64,000 bases of DNA, from assembly GCF_013401995.1 (NCBI RefSeq), contig NZ_JACBJI010000008.1:67886-131885 (forward strand), in the 5' to 3' direction. The stretch is from Flavobacterium agri (GTDB lineage Bacteria > Bacteroidota > Bacteroidia > Flavobacteriales > Flavobacteriaceae). The translations under genes were made by a program, and so were the position numbers. Positions 6,766-17,500 of this stretch are shown in pieces. The notes below the pieces were generated by a model that worked only from the letters and a program-made list of their open reading frames with translations, did not search any database and was not told the DNA's origin. The stretch's first letter is position 1, and every line of letters begins with the position of its first letter.

Positions 6766-7987
6766 ATTGCTTTACGAATTTGGCGACCTGCACCGAATTT
6801 CCGTTTCGGATTTCGATGAAATACGTGCCGTTGTCTAAGTTTGAGACCGAAATTCCGCGGGTATCGATTTCATCATCCACAAGGATTTTACCTGACACAT
6901 CGCGAATCACGACATGGGCAGTTTCCGAATCCAAAATCCAATGGAGTTCGTCTTTTACAGGGTTTGGAAAAACAGCGAAAGATTTTTTGCTCTCATCTGT
7001 GATCCCAAGTTGGCAGTCGTCACCATCGGCCGTAAACGGATCGAACCATCTCAAGACATCCTGCCGTATCGAGCTCGCTTCTCCAGACGACACATCGCGG
7101 CACAGGAACGCGCTTCCGGTCAGATTCCCGCATTTGGGCATAAGCGCGAAACCTTCGATATTGACGTTGCTGCTCGCCGGATTCGCAATAAAATATTCGC
7201 TTACGACCGAAAACGTCGGTTCGGCACCAGACGCGGGCGCAAGCGTCATATCGGTAACTTCAAGGTAATTGTCGTCGAGGTTGTGCAAGATGTACAGCAA
7301 TCCCGTAGAGCGGTCAAACGCCAGATCACAACTTTCGTTTCTCGACGTATGGAATTTCCCGACGTAAGCGAAATCGTTGTTCACGTTCGGATTCAAATCG
7401 AAAACCCAAACATAACCGCCGTCCTGATGCGCGATGAACATCAATCCGCCCATGCCTTTCGCGGAAACGTAAGCCTGGCCGGTTTCGGGACTTGTGAATC
7501 CGATCTGAGACAGAAACGAATCGGGCACGAAAACAATGCCTTCAGGCCCGGTATTTCCGGTATCGTCCATTGGCGAAGGCGAAACCAGCAAATCCCAATG
7601 GCGCGTTTCGGTCACGGTAGAAAACGAAGTGTTATACGTGTATTTGCGGATTTCGTAAGCGTTCTCGTCTATCGTATAGAATTCATTGGCCGCGAAATCG
7701 ACCTGTGTGATGCCTTCAGGACCGCCGTCAAGGGTTTTATTGGCGATTTGGGAAAAAGTCGACGTGCTTTCGCTGTATTGCAAAACCCGCAGACGGCCGT
7801 CGTTCTGCACGGCGTACAAGCGTTTGTTGTCGGGATTCCAGTGCAGGCCGCTGAGTTCGACGATGCCCGAACTGCTCATGACCGAAGTGAGGTTCGTCGC
7901 CGTTGCCCAATTTTCGGACGGCCAGTCGGATTGCGCGAACCCAACAGTTCCCGACATCGCATACAACAAAAACAACAGTCGCTTCAT
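6764..7987 (-). CDS. T9SS type A exported protein with SdiA-regulated/phytase-like beta-propeller
   Basis: 407 residues. The first 18 form a signal peptide ending Gly-Phe-Ala-Gln. The middle (about 25-310) has the repeating pattern of SdiA-regulated-like or esterase-like phytase propellers: Ser-Gly-Leu-His-Trp-Asn-Pro, Gly-Pro-Glu-Gly-Ile, and Asp-Leu-Ala-Phe-Asp blades with acidic loops that may bind calcium. The last 75 residues are a type A sorting domain (Phe-Pro-Asn-Pro-Val near the start, Gly-Thr-Tyr-Phe-Ile and a Lys-Phe-Val-Lys end), so it should leave the cell through T9SS. Its target is not visible. Own promoter at 8005-8012. Confidence 0.8.
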   Translation of the reverse strand: MKRLLFLLYAMSGTVGFAQSDWPSENWATATNLTSVMSSSGIVELSGLHWNPDNKRLYAVQNDGRLRVLQYSESTSTFSQIANKTLDGGPEGITQVDFAANEFYTIDENAYEIRKYTYNTSFSTVTETRHWDLLVSPSPMDDTGNTGPEGIVFVPDSFLSQIGFTSPETGQAYVSAKGMGGLMFIAHQDGGYVWVFDLNPNVNNDFAYVGKFHTSRNESCDLAFDRSTGLLYILHNLDDNYLEVTDMTLAPASGAEPTFSVVSEYFIANPASSNVNIEGFALMPKCGNLTGSAFLCRDVSSGEASSIRQDVLRWFDPFTADGDDCQLGITDESKKSFAVFPNPVKDELHWILDSETAHVVIRDVSGKILVDDEIDTRGISVSNLDNGTYFIEIRNGNSVQVAKFVKQ

Positions 7988-8004
7988 TTATAAGGATTTG
8001 TGTC

Positions 8005-8012
8005 CAAAGATA
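8005..8012 (-). promoter_or_regulatory. -7 element of the exported propeller gene
   Basis: Reads TATCTTTG on the minus strand, exact TAnnTTTG, 17 nt before the ATG at 7987. Confidence 0.65.
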
Positions 8013-8033
8013 GACATTCGACGCAATCGTCCA

Positions 8034-8633
8034 TCATTCGTTCCAGGTCGTATCTTGTGCCAACCGATTGATGCTCGCTTCCATACTCGCGTGGATGAAC
8101 GAGCGGATTTTAGGTGACTTTTCCGAAAGCAATTCCGTGGCGGCATCGATCGCGAGCTCAAGATCGGATTCGCCTTCGTCTTCTTCCTCGTCCTCATCTT
8201 CGTAGACCAACGAGGCATTGTTGTAATTTTGGGCGTCCTCGTAAATTTTCTTGCGCGCCTCCATGTCGTAAACGCGTATGGTGACGATGGCCTCGCGGTA
8301 ATCGGGCGCGTCGGGATCGGGTTTGAGCACTTCGATTTTGGTCTCAACGATATAATCGAAACCCGATTTGTCTTTGTAAAACACCAAAGCCGGCAATTTT
8401 CGGTCGATGTCGTGCTTAAGTGTCGGAAGGATGTAATTCGCTACCGGTTTACATTTTCCTTCGAGGTATTTGCCCAACAATTCGGCATATTTCTCGCGGA
8501 TTTTCTTTTCGAACGAATGCGGCACTTTCACGTAATCGGTCTCGTCTATGAGCCATTTCTTGCCGTGGCCTTTGCCTTGAGCGAAACCGGAAAATGAAAA
8601 CGAAATCAAAAAAATGAGGAGAATTCTTTTCAT
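8034..8633 (-). CDS. Exported protein of unknown function with acidic patch
   Basis: 199 residues. A signal peptide (1-18, ending Gly-Phe-Ala-Gln) points to the periplasm or beyond. A Gly/His/Lys-rich segment follows, then a mixed alpha/beta domain with repeated strands, then at about 145-160 a run of Asp/Glu (Glu-Asp-Glu-Asp-Glu-Glu-Glu-Asp-Glu) and a C-terminal helix. I recognise no family. The acidic stretch could bind divalent cations (inference). It lies between the OmpA gene, whose operon has its own terminator, and the T9SS propeller gene 46 nt downstream, on the same strand. Confidence 0.65.
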   Translation of the reverse strand: MKRILLIFLISFSFSGFAQGKGHGKKWLIDETDYVKVPHSFEKKIREKYAELLGKYLEGKCKPVANYILPTLKHDIDRKLPALVFYKDKSGFDYIVETKIEVLKPDPDAPDYREAIVTIRVYDMEARKKIYEDAQNYNNASLVYEDEDEEEDEGESDLELAIDAATELLSEKSPKIRSFIHASMEASINRLAQDTTWNE

Positions 8634-8654
8634 GCGCTTGCCAAAACAAAATAG

Positions 8655-8680
8655 AAAAGCCGCTTCCCAGGGCGGCTTTT
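8655..8680 (-). terminator. Terminator of the T9SS type B cassette
   Basis: AAAAGCCGC / GCGGCTTTT stem with an eight-base loop, downstream of the OmpA gene; T-rich when read on the minus strand. Confidence 0.85.
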
Positions 8681-8717
8681 CACTTTAAACTACTGATAAA
8701 ATTAACAACAACTTACT

Positions 8718-10601
8718 TTATTTCAAGATAATGAATTCGCAACGTCTGTTAATCGAGTGTTCCTGTTCGGTACACGGGCGTTCGACCCCGCATTTGATCA
8801 GTGGTACTTCTTCTCCATAACCTTTGGCCTTCATGCGCTTGCGTTCGATGCCTTTCTGCGCGAGATAATCTACCGCGGCATTGGCCCGTTTGTTCGACAA
8901 GACCAAATTGTAGGTATTCGTCGCACGCGAATCGGTGTGGGCGCCAAGCTCGACTTCCATTGCCGGATATTTCACCATGAGATCGTAAAGCGTATTGAGC
9001 ACGCCGGCCGCTTCGGGCTTGATTTGCCATTCGTTGAGATCGAAATAGATGTTCTCCATCTGGATCTGGATTTTTCCGTCGTCGCGCTTGGTGATCATTT
9101 CCTCGGCGTCGTCGTAGCATTCCACGAAAAGCTCGATCGTGTAACGCATCTTGCCTTCCTCGTTCGTCGTGAATTCCTCGCTGTGCGGAATATAGAAATC
9201 GCGTACGGCTTCGATGCGGTATTTTTTGTTCGGTTGGGTGTTGAATACGTAATCGGCTTTTTGACCGACTACCATTTGCCCGACCAATTTGTTTTCTTCG
9301 TCATACAGGGAAACCAACGTACCCGGAAGCAGGTCTTTGGTATTCTTGTCCTTCACTTCTCCTTCGACCATATAACTCGCCTCGTTTTCGAAACGCGTGA
9401 AGCTGTACAGGTTGTCGGAACCTTTATTCCTGTTGGACGAAAGATAGCCTTTATCCTCTTTTTCCTTCACGACATACGCGAAATCATCGGCACTCGTATT
9501 GATGGTCTCTCCCAAATTTAAGGGTTTTGTCCATTCGCCGTCATAATTTCTTGTCATAAAAATGTCGAGGCCGCCCATTCCTTGGTGTCCGTCGGATGCA
9601 AAATATAAGACTTTTCCGTCTTCCGATAAAAATGGGAACTGCTCGCGGTGCATCGAATTGACCGTATTGCCTAGGTTTTGCGGCTGACCGAAGCTACCGT
9701 CTTCATTTACATCGACATAATAAATATCGAACGAACCATGCCCTCCGGGACGATCGCTTGCGAAATACAATTTTTTGCCGTCTTTGGTCAAAACCGGATG
9801 CTCGTTCGAGAACGCCTCGTCGTTGAAAGGCAAATCGGTCACGTTCGCCCATTTGCCGTTGACGAATTCGGCGCGCATCAAACGCACGGTCGCGAACTTG
9901 TCGTCTCCGACCTTGACTTGTTTCTTTCCGGTGCGGTTAAAGTACATGAAACGACCGTCGGCGCTGAATGTGGCCGAACTTTCGTGCGTTTTCGAATTGA
10001 TTTCTTTCGGGAAAGGCACCACTTTGGTGAGCTGGTCTTTTCCGTCTACGACCGCTTCGAACAGATCGAGGTACGGCCTTTCATTCCAACCGTAACTGCC
10101 TTGGGCCGAACGATACGACGCGAACGCCACTTTGTCACCGAAGAACGAAATCCCGAAATCGCCGTTGCTCGTGTTTTTCGCCATCGGCTGGATCACGTAA
10201 TCGTATGGAACGTTGAATTGCAGGTTGGCCTTGAACTTAGGCGTGTCTACCGGATAACCCAAATACACGCCCATGATGGAATCGGCCCTGTCGTAAGCCT
10301 CGATTCCCATAAGCGCCTGTCCGTATTTGAAAAGGTATTCATGATCGATGCTGTCGCCTTCTTTTTTGGTCAGGAAAAGCTGGGCGTATGCACGCACCGC
10401 ATCCTTCATCAGGTAATTGTTGTAATAACTGTCGCCAAGATTTTGAAGGATTTCCTTTTCAGGTTTGAGCTGTTCGTACATGACCGCGGCTTTGAGATAC
10501 GAACGTTTGGCGAACAACGCGTCGGCTTTGCGCTTGCTGGCTTTCTGGGCCGAAGCGAATGTGGATAAAAGAGCTAATATGGCTATAAATACGTTCTTCA
10601 T
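8718..10601 (-). CDS. PorE-like OmpA family protein (TPR, PD40 propeller, CRD, OmpA)
   Basis: 627 residues from ATG 10601; the longer frame to 10673 overlaps the upstream gene and lacks a signal peptide. Order: signal peptide 1-18; TPR-like helices about 25-120; PD40/WD40-like repeats about 180-400 (Ser-Ala-Asp-Gly-Arg, Ser-Glu-Asp-Gly-Lys blades with Leu-Tyr-Phe-Ala-Ser-Asp); carboxypeptidase-regulatory-like beta domain about 410-490; OmpA peptidoglycan-binding domain about 510-627 with Ala-His-Thr-Asp-Ser-Arg. This is the layout of T9SS PorE, which links the outer-membrane machinery to peptidoglycan; cassette paralogues are common. It starts five bases after the PorP/SprF-like stop, so it is cotranscribed with its likely partner. 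Confidence 0.87.
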   Translation of the reverse strand: MKNVFIAILALLSTFASAQKASKRKADALFAKRSYLKAAVMYEQLKPEKEILQNLGDSYYNNYLMKDAVRAYAQLFLTKKEGDSIDHEYLFKYGQALMGIEAYDRADSIMGVYLGYPVDTPKFKANLQFNVPYDYVIQPMAKNTSNGDFGISFFGDKVAFASYRSAQGSYGWNERPYLDLFEAVVDGKDQLTKVVPFPKEINSKTHESSATFSADGRFMYFNRTGKKQVKVGDDKFATVRLMRAEFVNGKWANVTDLPFNDEAFSNEHPVLTKDGKKLYFASDRPGGHGSFDIYYVDVNEDGSFGQPQNLGNTVNSMHREQFPFLSEDGKVLYFASDGHQGMGGLDIFMTRNYDGEWTKPLNLGETINTSADDFAYVVKEKEDKGYLSSNRNKGSDNLYSFTRFENEASYMVEGEVKDKNTKDLLPGTLVSLYDEENKLVGQMVVGQKADYVFNTQPNKKYRIEAVRDFYIPHSEEFTTNEEGKMRYTIELFVECYDDAEEMITKRDDGKIQIQMENIYFDLNEWQIKPEAAGVLNTLYDLMVKYPAMEVELGAHTDSRATNTYNLVLSNKRANAAVDYLAQKGIERKRMKAKGYGEEVPLIKCGVERPCTEQEHSINRRCEFIILK

Positions 10602-10606
10602 AAGCC

Positions 10607-11554
10607 TTAGAAAAATCGCGGTGATTTGTCGAAACCTTTTCCGCCGATCCCGTTTCCGAGATTCAAATCCCACAACAAAAATATCTCGTGTGTCCCGGAG
10701 TTGTAACTGCCGAGGTTGGTCAATGTATAATCGTACGAATAACCGATGCGCAGATCGGGCGTGATGTAAAATCCGGCCAAACCGCTCACGGCATCGTCTA
10801 TGCGATAACCCGCGCCCAATTCGAAACGGTTGTTGATAAGTGTGTTCAACGTAAGGTCGAAAGCCATCGGAGCGCCTTTAACCGCGCGTATCATCGTAGC
10901 GGGTTTGAGCTTCCAGTTTTCGGACAACGTAAACACGTAACCGCCCGTGATGAAATAATGGATTTCCTCTACGCCTATCGTCGAAATCGCGTCCTGGTGC
11001 TCGAGGTGCTTGGTGCGCAAAAGGTTCGGGACCGAAATCCCCATGTAGTAATTGTCGCCGAAGAAATACGTTCCGACGCCCACATTCGGGAATACGCGAT
11101 GGATGTTGTTCGCAAACGCCGGATCAGGATCGGTATCCGAATATTGGAAACCGTTGAAATTCGCATCGAAAAACGTCGCACCGGCCTTGACCCCGAACGA
11201 CAATTTGTTGTTTTCGGAAACCGGAAAAACGTAAGCGATGTCAGCGTATACATTGTTCTCTTTAACTACATCTCCAATTTCGTCACTTACGATGGAAACA
11301 CCGGCTTCCAATCGGCTCGCAACGGGTGAATGCACGAATGCCGTAACCGTTTTGGGCGCGCCCACCGCTCCAACCCATTGCGTGCGGTACAAGCCTCCGA
11401 TATTGATCGTACCGGGACTGTCCGTCGCATAAGCCGGGTTGATCACGCTCATGTTATACATGTAATGCGTGAACTGCGGGTCTTGTTGGGCAAAACCGAC
11501 CATTCCGCTAAGCGTGGTAAGCAATAGGATTATATGTTTGAATCTGTGACTCAT
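10607..11554 (-). CDS. PorP/SprF family outer-membrane protein
   Basis: 315 residues from ATG 11554 (a TTG one codon earlier is unlikely). Signal peptide 1-20, then the PorP/SprF pattern: Asp-Pro-Gln-Phe-Thr-His-Tyr-Met-Tyr-Asn just after cleavage, Asn-Pro-Ala-Tyr-Ala, Tyr-Arg-Thr-Gln-Trp-Val, and an antiparallel beta-barrel ending in aromatic Phe-Phe. In F. johnsoniae, SprF is needed to export the SprB adhesin, and SprF-like proteins are the dedicated partners of type B sorting domains (known for the family). Its place seven bases after a giant type B adhesin gene and before a PorE-like gene fits this role exactly. Confidence 0.92.
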   Translation of the reverse strand: MSHRFKHIILLLTTLSGMVGFAQQDPQFTHYMYNMSVINPAYATDSPGTINIGGLYRTQWVGAVGAPKTVTAFVHSPVASRLEAGVSIVSDEIGDVVKENNVYADIAYVFPVSENNKLSFGVKAGATFFDANFNGFQYSDTDPDPAFANNIHRVFPNVGVGTYFFGDNYYMGISVPNLLRTKHLEHQDAISTIGVEEIHYFITGGYVFTLSENWKLKPATMIRAVKGAPMAFDLTLNTLINNRFELGAGYRIDDAVSGLAGFYITPDLRIGYSYDYTLTNLGSYNSGTHEIFLLWDLNLGNGIGGKGFDKSPRFF

Positions 11555-11561
11555 CAATTCA

Positions 11562-14500
11562 TTATCGGTTTAGATATACGCGACCCTGGATGGCTTTTCT
11601 GACGCCGTCGTTAAAGTCGAGTATATAGAAATAAACGCCCGTTGGCACGACGCCGTTGCCTACGGTGATGCCGCCTTCAGAAGAGCGTCCGTCCCAATTC
11701 GGTTTGGCCGAGTTTCCTTTGTACAGGATATTTCCGTTGCGGTTGTAAATCTCAAGCTTGAAATTCGGATACAGTTCGCGAATGTTCACGATGTCGAAAT
11801 CGTCGTTGATGCCGTCTCCGTTCGGTGAGAAGCCGTCCGGAATAATCAAATCGGTACAAACGGTAAGGTCGACGGTCACTTCAAGACGTCTTCCGCCCGA
11901 ACAGGTCTCGCCCGCAAATTCTGCGTAATAGGTCGTGCCGTGAACAAGCAGGTCTGTCGGATTGTACGCATTTCCTCCAACCGGCGCATCGTACCAAACG
12001 ACGGCTTGGCCACCGACGATGTTCGCGCTCAAATCGGCGATCGTAGGGTTATTGCGTCCGCAGAATTCATTTCCGAGTTCTTCAAGTTCAGGCGTCTGGA
12101 ACGAAACGACCTCGAATGTGGTTTGCGAAGCATTTCCTGATCCCGTACAAGGCGTATTCGGATCGGCAACGGATTGCATAATGATGCTGGTCTGACCGAG
12201 GTTCGACAATTGGCTCGTCGGAATCTGGAACGTAGCCGTGCCCGAAGCGAAAGTTACCGTTACAGAACCCGTAGCGACATTCGCGCCTGTCAATTCGTAT
12301 GTAATCGTATACGTTCCGTCGGCGACATCGGCATTCGAGATGGAAACCGAACCGCCAGTTCCGAGACACACATCGGCAACAGAAATAGTAGCTCCGGCCA
12401 AAGACGGAACGTCGATAACCGTAAAGTTGGCCGAAATCGTCGCACCCGGATTGCCGCATGTGTTGCCTTGACCCGCAATTCCAGTGATCGTAATCGTGAA
12501 ATCGCCGGCGATATTGATTGCAGAAGCCGGAATTACGAAAAGTCCCTGGCCGCCGGAAATAGCGACAATACCCGAATTTCCGTTTGGTGGCGTAAGTCCC
12601 GCAATCGTATAGTTGAAAATATAGTTCCCGTCCGGAATTGAAGTCGCGTTGGTGATCGAAATCGATACGTCATTTCCGAAACAAACCGTCGTGGCCGCAA
12701 GTGAAGCGCCGTCGAAAGTAGGCAACGGATTTACGATAAATGTAGACGAAACACCACTCAAAGTAGCGTCGCAGCCCGTCACATTATTGAAAATACTGTT
12801 GAATGTGATCGTCGTCGTTCCTGTATTCGGGATGGAAGCCCCGGGAATCGAAATACTTCCGTTCCCACCTGCAATCGTAAGCGCAACCGTCTGATTGGCC
12901 AAAACATTGCTTCCCGAAAGGCTATAGTTTAACGCGTAAGCGCCGTCGGCCATTCCCGTGAAATTCACCGTGACGTTCTGTCCGGCGCAAACCGGAGACA
13001 CAACCTGGATGTTGCCGTTAGCAAGCGCAGGATTAGGATTCACGGTCAATTGCACCGTTTCCGAATCCGTACCGCACGAATTGGTCACCGTATAGGTAAA
13101 ACTGTATGTACCTGCGGCCACAAGCGATAAATCGATTGGGTTGATGACACCGATTCCGTTTTGGTCGGTCCAGCTTCCGCCAGCCTGTTCGTTGTCGAGC
13201 AACGTGAAAAGGTCGAACATACCGAAAGACGCACAAACGGTTTGGATGCCCGAAAACGTTCCTGCATTCGGCGTCGGATCGACCACTACGGTCACCAAAG
13301 CCGTATCGGTTTCGCAAGGCGCGACGCCACCGCTTACCGTATAAGTAAAGTGATATGTTCCCGGTCCGACCGCAGACGGATTGAATATCGTTCCGCTCAA
13401 AGCACCGGTCGCATCGTCATCGCTGAACGTTCCCGCTTGTTGAGTGCCATCGAGTGCCGTCGCCAAATCTACAGATGTAGTTGTGTGGCAGACCGTGAGG
13501 TTTCCGTCGGCTCCGGCAATTGGCGCAGGAAATACAGAGACGTTGACAGTTGCCGTATCGGTCGCACAGAATCCGCCACCGACGGTATAGGTATAAACGC
13601 CCGGAGCATCGACCAAAGGATCAAAAACTCCCGTGCCACTAGCCAAAGCAGGAGTCCATGTTCCTCCGGTTTGAGGCGTACCTCCTAGGAAAGTGATCAA
13701 ATCTACGGCGGCATAATTCGTACACAAGACCGCAGTACCGTTTTCGCCCGCATCCGGAATAGGATTTACGGTCACGGTCACGGTTGCCGTATCGTTGTCG
13801 CAAGGTTGTGTTCCGAAGAAAGTATACGTATAGACGCCCGGAGCATCAACGGCAGGATTGAAAACACCCGTTCCGCTAGCCATCGCAGGCGACCAAGTTC
13901 CTCCTGCCTGAGGTGTTCCGTTAAGCGAATCGAACAAATCCTGTGGCGCGCTGTTCGTACACAAAGTTAAGGTTCCGTCTTCACCCGCATTCGGACCAGG
14001 CGTAACCGTAACAACGACAGAGGCGCTGTCGTTTCCGCAGCTCGCATTTCCTGTAATCGTATAAACATAAGTTCCCGAAGGATCAACCGAAGGATTGAAA
14101 AGCCCCGTTCCGCTAGCCATTGCAGGCGACCAGGTTCCTCCGGTTTGGGCATTCGACCCCAAAAGCGTGAACAGATCGACCGCATCGGCATTCGAACAAA
14201 TATCGAGAACCGCATCGTTACCGGCATTGACCGGCGGAATGATGCTTACCGTTACCGAAGCCGTATCAGCCGGACACGTAGAATTGCCCGCAACCGTATA
14301 CACATACGTTCCCGGTGCATCGACTGTCGGATTGAATACTCCCGTTCCGCTCGCTAAAGCAGGTGACCAGGTTCCGCCAGGTTGCGCGCCCGGCCCTAAT
14401 AATGTGAACAGGTTGAAAGACGTGGCATTCGAACAAATTTGTGCGTTGGCGACATCGTTACCTGCGTTAGGCCCTGGCGTTACGGTTACTTGTACGCTTC

Positions 14501-17500
14501 CGGTGAGGTTTTGCGAACAGCTTCCGATGGCCGCACTGACCAACGTAAAAGTAGAAGTACCTGTTAAAGTTGGTGTGATGGTAGCCGTTCCCGAACCGTC
14601 AAGTGTCACGGTCAACGCAGGACCGTTATTGATCGTATACGTCACGGTCGCACCCGGTGTTCCCGTAAATATGATGATGGCACTTTGTCCGGAGCAGATA
14701 TTTGAACTTCCGCTCACGGCAATCGTCGCAGTCGGCAACTGAACAACGTTTATCGTGACCGAACCGCTTACGTTTTGCGGACAGGCCGGTGTTCCCGAAG
14801 CACTTATCCCAACCAAATTGTAAACCGTCGTGGCCGTATAAACCTGTGTAATTGAAGCCGTTCCCGAAGCGTTCAAAACGATCGTCTGGCTCGCACCTCC
14901 GTTCACGTTATAAGTAACGATGGCATTAGGCGTTCCCGTAAAAGTCACGGTAGCCGATTGTCCGGCGCAAATCGTTTGGTCTGAAGCGATGGAAACCGTA
15001 GGCGTCGGCAAAACCGTTATCGTCACCGTTCCCGTAACCGGCTGGCTGCAACCCGGAGTTCCCGAAGTAGCGGCACTCACCAAAGTATAGACCGTCGTGG
15101 TGGAATACGGTTGTGTGATCGTGGCCGTTCCGCTAGCATCCAATGTAATGGTTTCCATACCTCCCGGATTGACCGTATAGGTCACGACTGCATTCGGAGT
15201 TCCCGTAAACGTGATCGTAGCCGAATCTCCCGGACAAACCGTAGCATTGGCCGAAATCGCAGCTGTAGGCGCGGCCAAAACGGTAATCGTAATACTTCCG
15301 GAAACGGGCTGCGAACAGCTCGGCGTTCCCGATGTAGTCGCGCTGACCAAAGTATAGGTCGTCGTCGTATTGTAGACTTGAGTGATACTGGCTGTTCCGG
15401 TCGCGTCCAAAACAATAGTTTGGTTTGGCCCACCATTTACGGTATAAACCACCGTAGCATTAGGTGTTCCCGTAAAAGTCACCGTAGCCGTATCGCCCGG
15501 GCAAATACTTACATTACTCGATATGGTTACCGTCGGAGGCGGAATGACCGTAATTGTCACCGTTCCTGAAATCGGTTGCGAACAGCCAGGCGTTCCTCCC
15601 GAGGTGACGCTTACCAATTCGAAAACCGTCGTAACCGTATAGGTTCCGGTAATCGAAGCGGTTCCTGCGGCATTCAGCGTAATGGATTGAGGCGATCCGT
15701 TAACGGTAAAGTTGACGATCGAATTCGGCGTTCCCGTAAAAGTTACCGTGGCGCTTCCGTCGGGACAGATTGTCGCATCTGCAGAAATGGATGCCGTCGG
15801 AGGCGTGATGACCGTTATCGTAATCGTACCGGTTTGCGGCTGTGAACAAGACGGCGATCCCGATGTAGCGACACTGACCAAAGTATAAACCGTAGTCGCC
15901 GTATACGTTTGGGTGATGGTCGCAGTTCCCGATCCGTCCAAAGTGATCGTTTGGTTCGGACCTCCATTGACCGTATACGTCACGATCGCGTTCGGCGTTC
16001 CCGTAAAAGTTACCGTAGCCGATTGCCCCGAACAGATCGTTTGGTTCGATGTTATGCTCGCCGTCGGCAAATCCAAAACGGTAATCACGACCGAGCCCGA
16101 AACCGGTTGCACACATGAACTTGGTCCACTGGCCGAAATGCTTATCAGTGTAAAAGTCGTAGTAGTGGTATACGTTCCGGTGATTGTGGCAGAACCCGAT
16201 CCGTTCAACGTAATGGTTTGGTTCGGGCCTCCATTCACGGAATAGGTTACGACAGCATTTGGAGTACCGGTAAAAGTCACCGTAGCCGATTGTCCGGAGC
16301 AAATCGTTTGATTGGCTGTGATCGTAACCGTCGGAGGCTGGATCACCGTAATGGTAATCGTTCCCGATTGAGGTTGGCTGCAGCTAGGCGAACCCGATGT
16401 GGCCGCACTTACCAAAGTATAGACCGTAGTCGCGCTGTAGATTTGCGTGATAGTCGCAGTTCCCGATCCGTCCAAAGTGATCGTTTGGTTCGGACCGCCA
16501 TTGACCGTATACGTCACGATCGCGTTCGGCGTTCCCGTAAAAGTTACCGTAGCCGGCTGTCCCGAACAGATGGTTTGGTTCGAAGCCATGGTTACCGTCG
16601 GCGGCGGGATGACCGTAATCACTACAGATCCTGTAGCTGGTCCGCTACAGCTAGGTGTTCCTGCAGAAGTGATGCCCACCAATGTAATCGTGGTCGTAGC
16701 CGAATAGGTATTGGTCAAAGTCGCGATTCCGGCTCCGTTAAGCGTTATCGTCTGAGCAGGACCTCCGTTGATCGTGTACGTCACCGTCGCATTAGGCGTT
16801 CCGGTAAACGTGACCGTGGCGCTTCCTCCGGGACATATCGTTTGATTGGAAGTGATCGAGACCGTCGGAGGCGTCAAAACGGTAATCGTGATCGTTCCCG
16901 AAACCGGTTGGGAACAAGCCGTTGTGCCGCCCGTAGTGACGCTTACCAAAGTATAAACGGTCGTTACCGTATAGACTTGGGTGATACTCGCCGTACCCGA
17001 TGCGTTAAGCGTAATGGTTTGGCTAGGTCCGCCATTCACCGTGTAAGTCACGACAGCATTGGGAGTTCCCGTGAACGTCACCGTTGCCGAGCCGTTCGGA
17101 CAAATACTCGTCGAACTGCTGATGCTGGCCGTCGGTGGCTGCACGATGGTGATCGTCACCGAGCCCGTAAGCGGCTGTGAACAACTCGGGCTTCCTCCCG
17201 AAACTATACTTACAAGCGTAATCGTCGTGGTTCCGGAATACGTTCCGGTTATAGTGGCAGTTCCCGACGCGTTAAGGGTTACGGTCTGATTAGGCCCGCC
17301 GTTTATCGTATACGTGACCGTTGCGTTTGGCGTTCCCGTAATGGTTACCGTTGCGCTTTGACCCGAACAGACGCTCATATCCGAAGCGATCGTCGCCGTC
17401 GGAAGCGTCAAGACGTTTATGGTAATCGATCCGCTAATGTTTTGCGAACAGCTTGTAGGACCTGTCGATGCCACGCTTACGAGATTGTAAACCGTAGTGG

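Noticed and set aside
15111..17180. Long open frames on the plus strand opposite the adhesin gene
   Set aside because: They are shadows of the repeats: Arg/Ser-rich, repeated with the same 267-bp period and without starts in good context.
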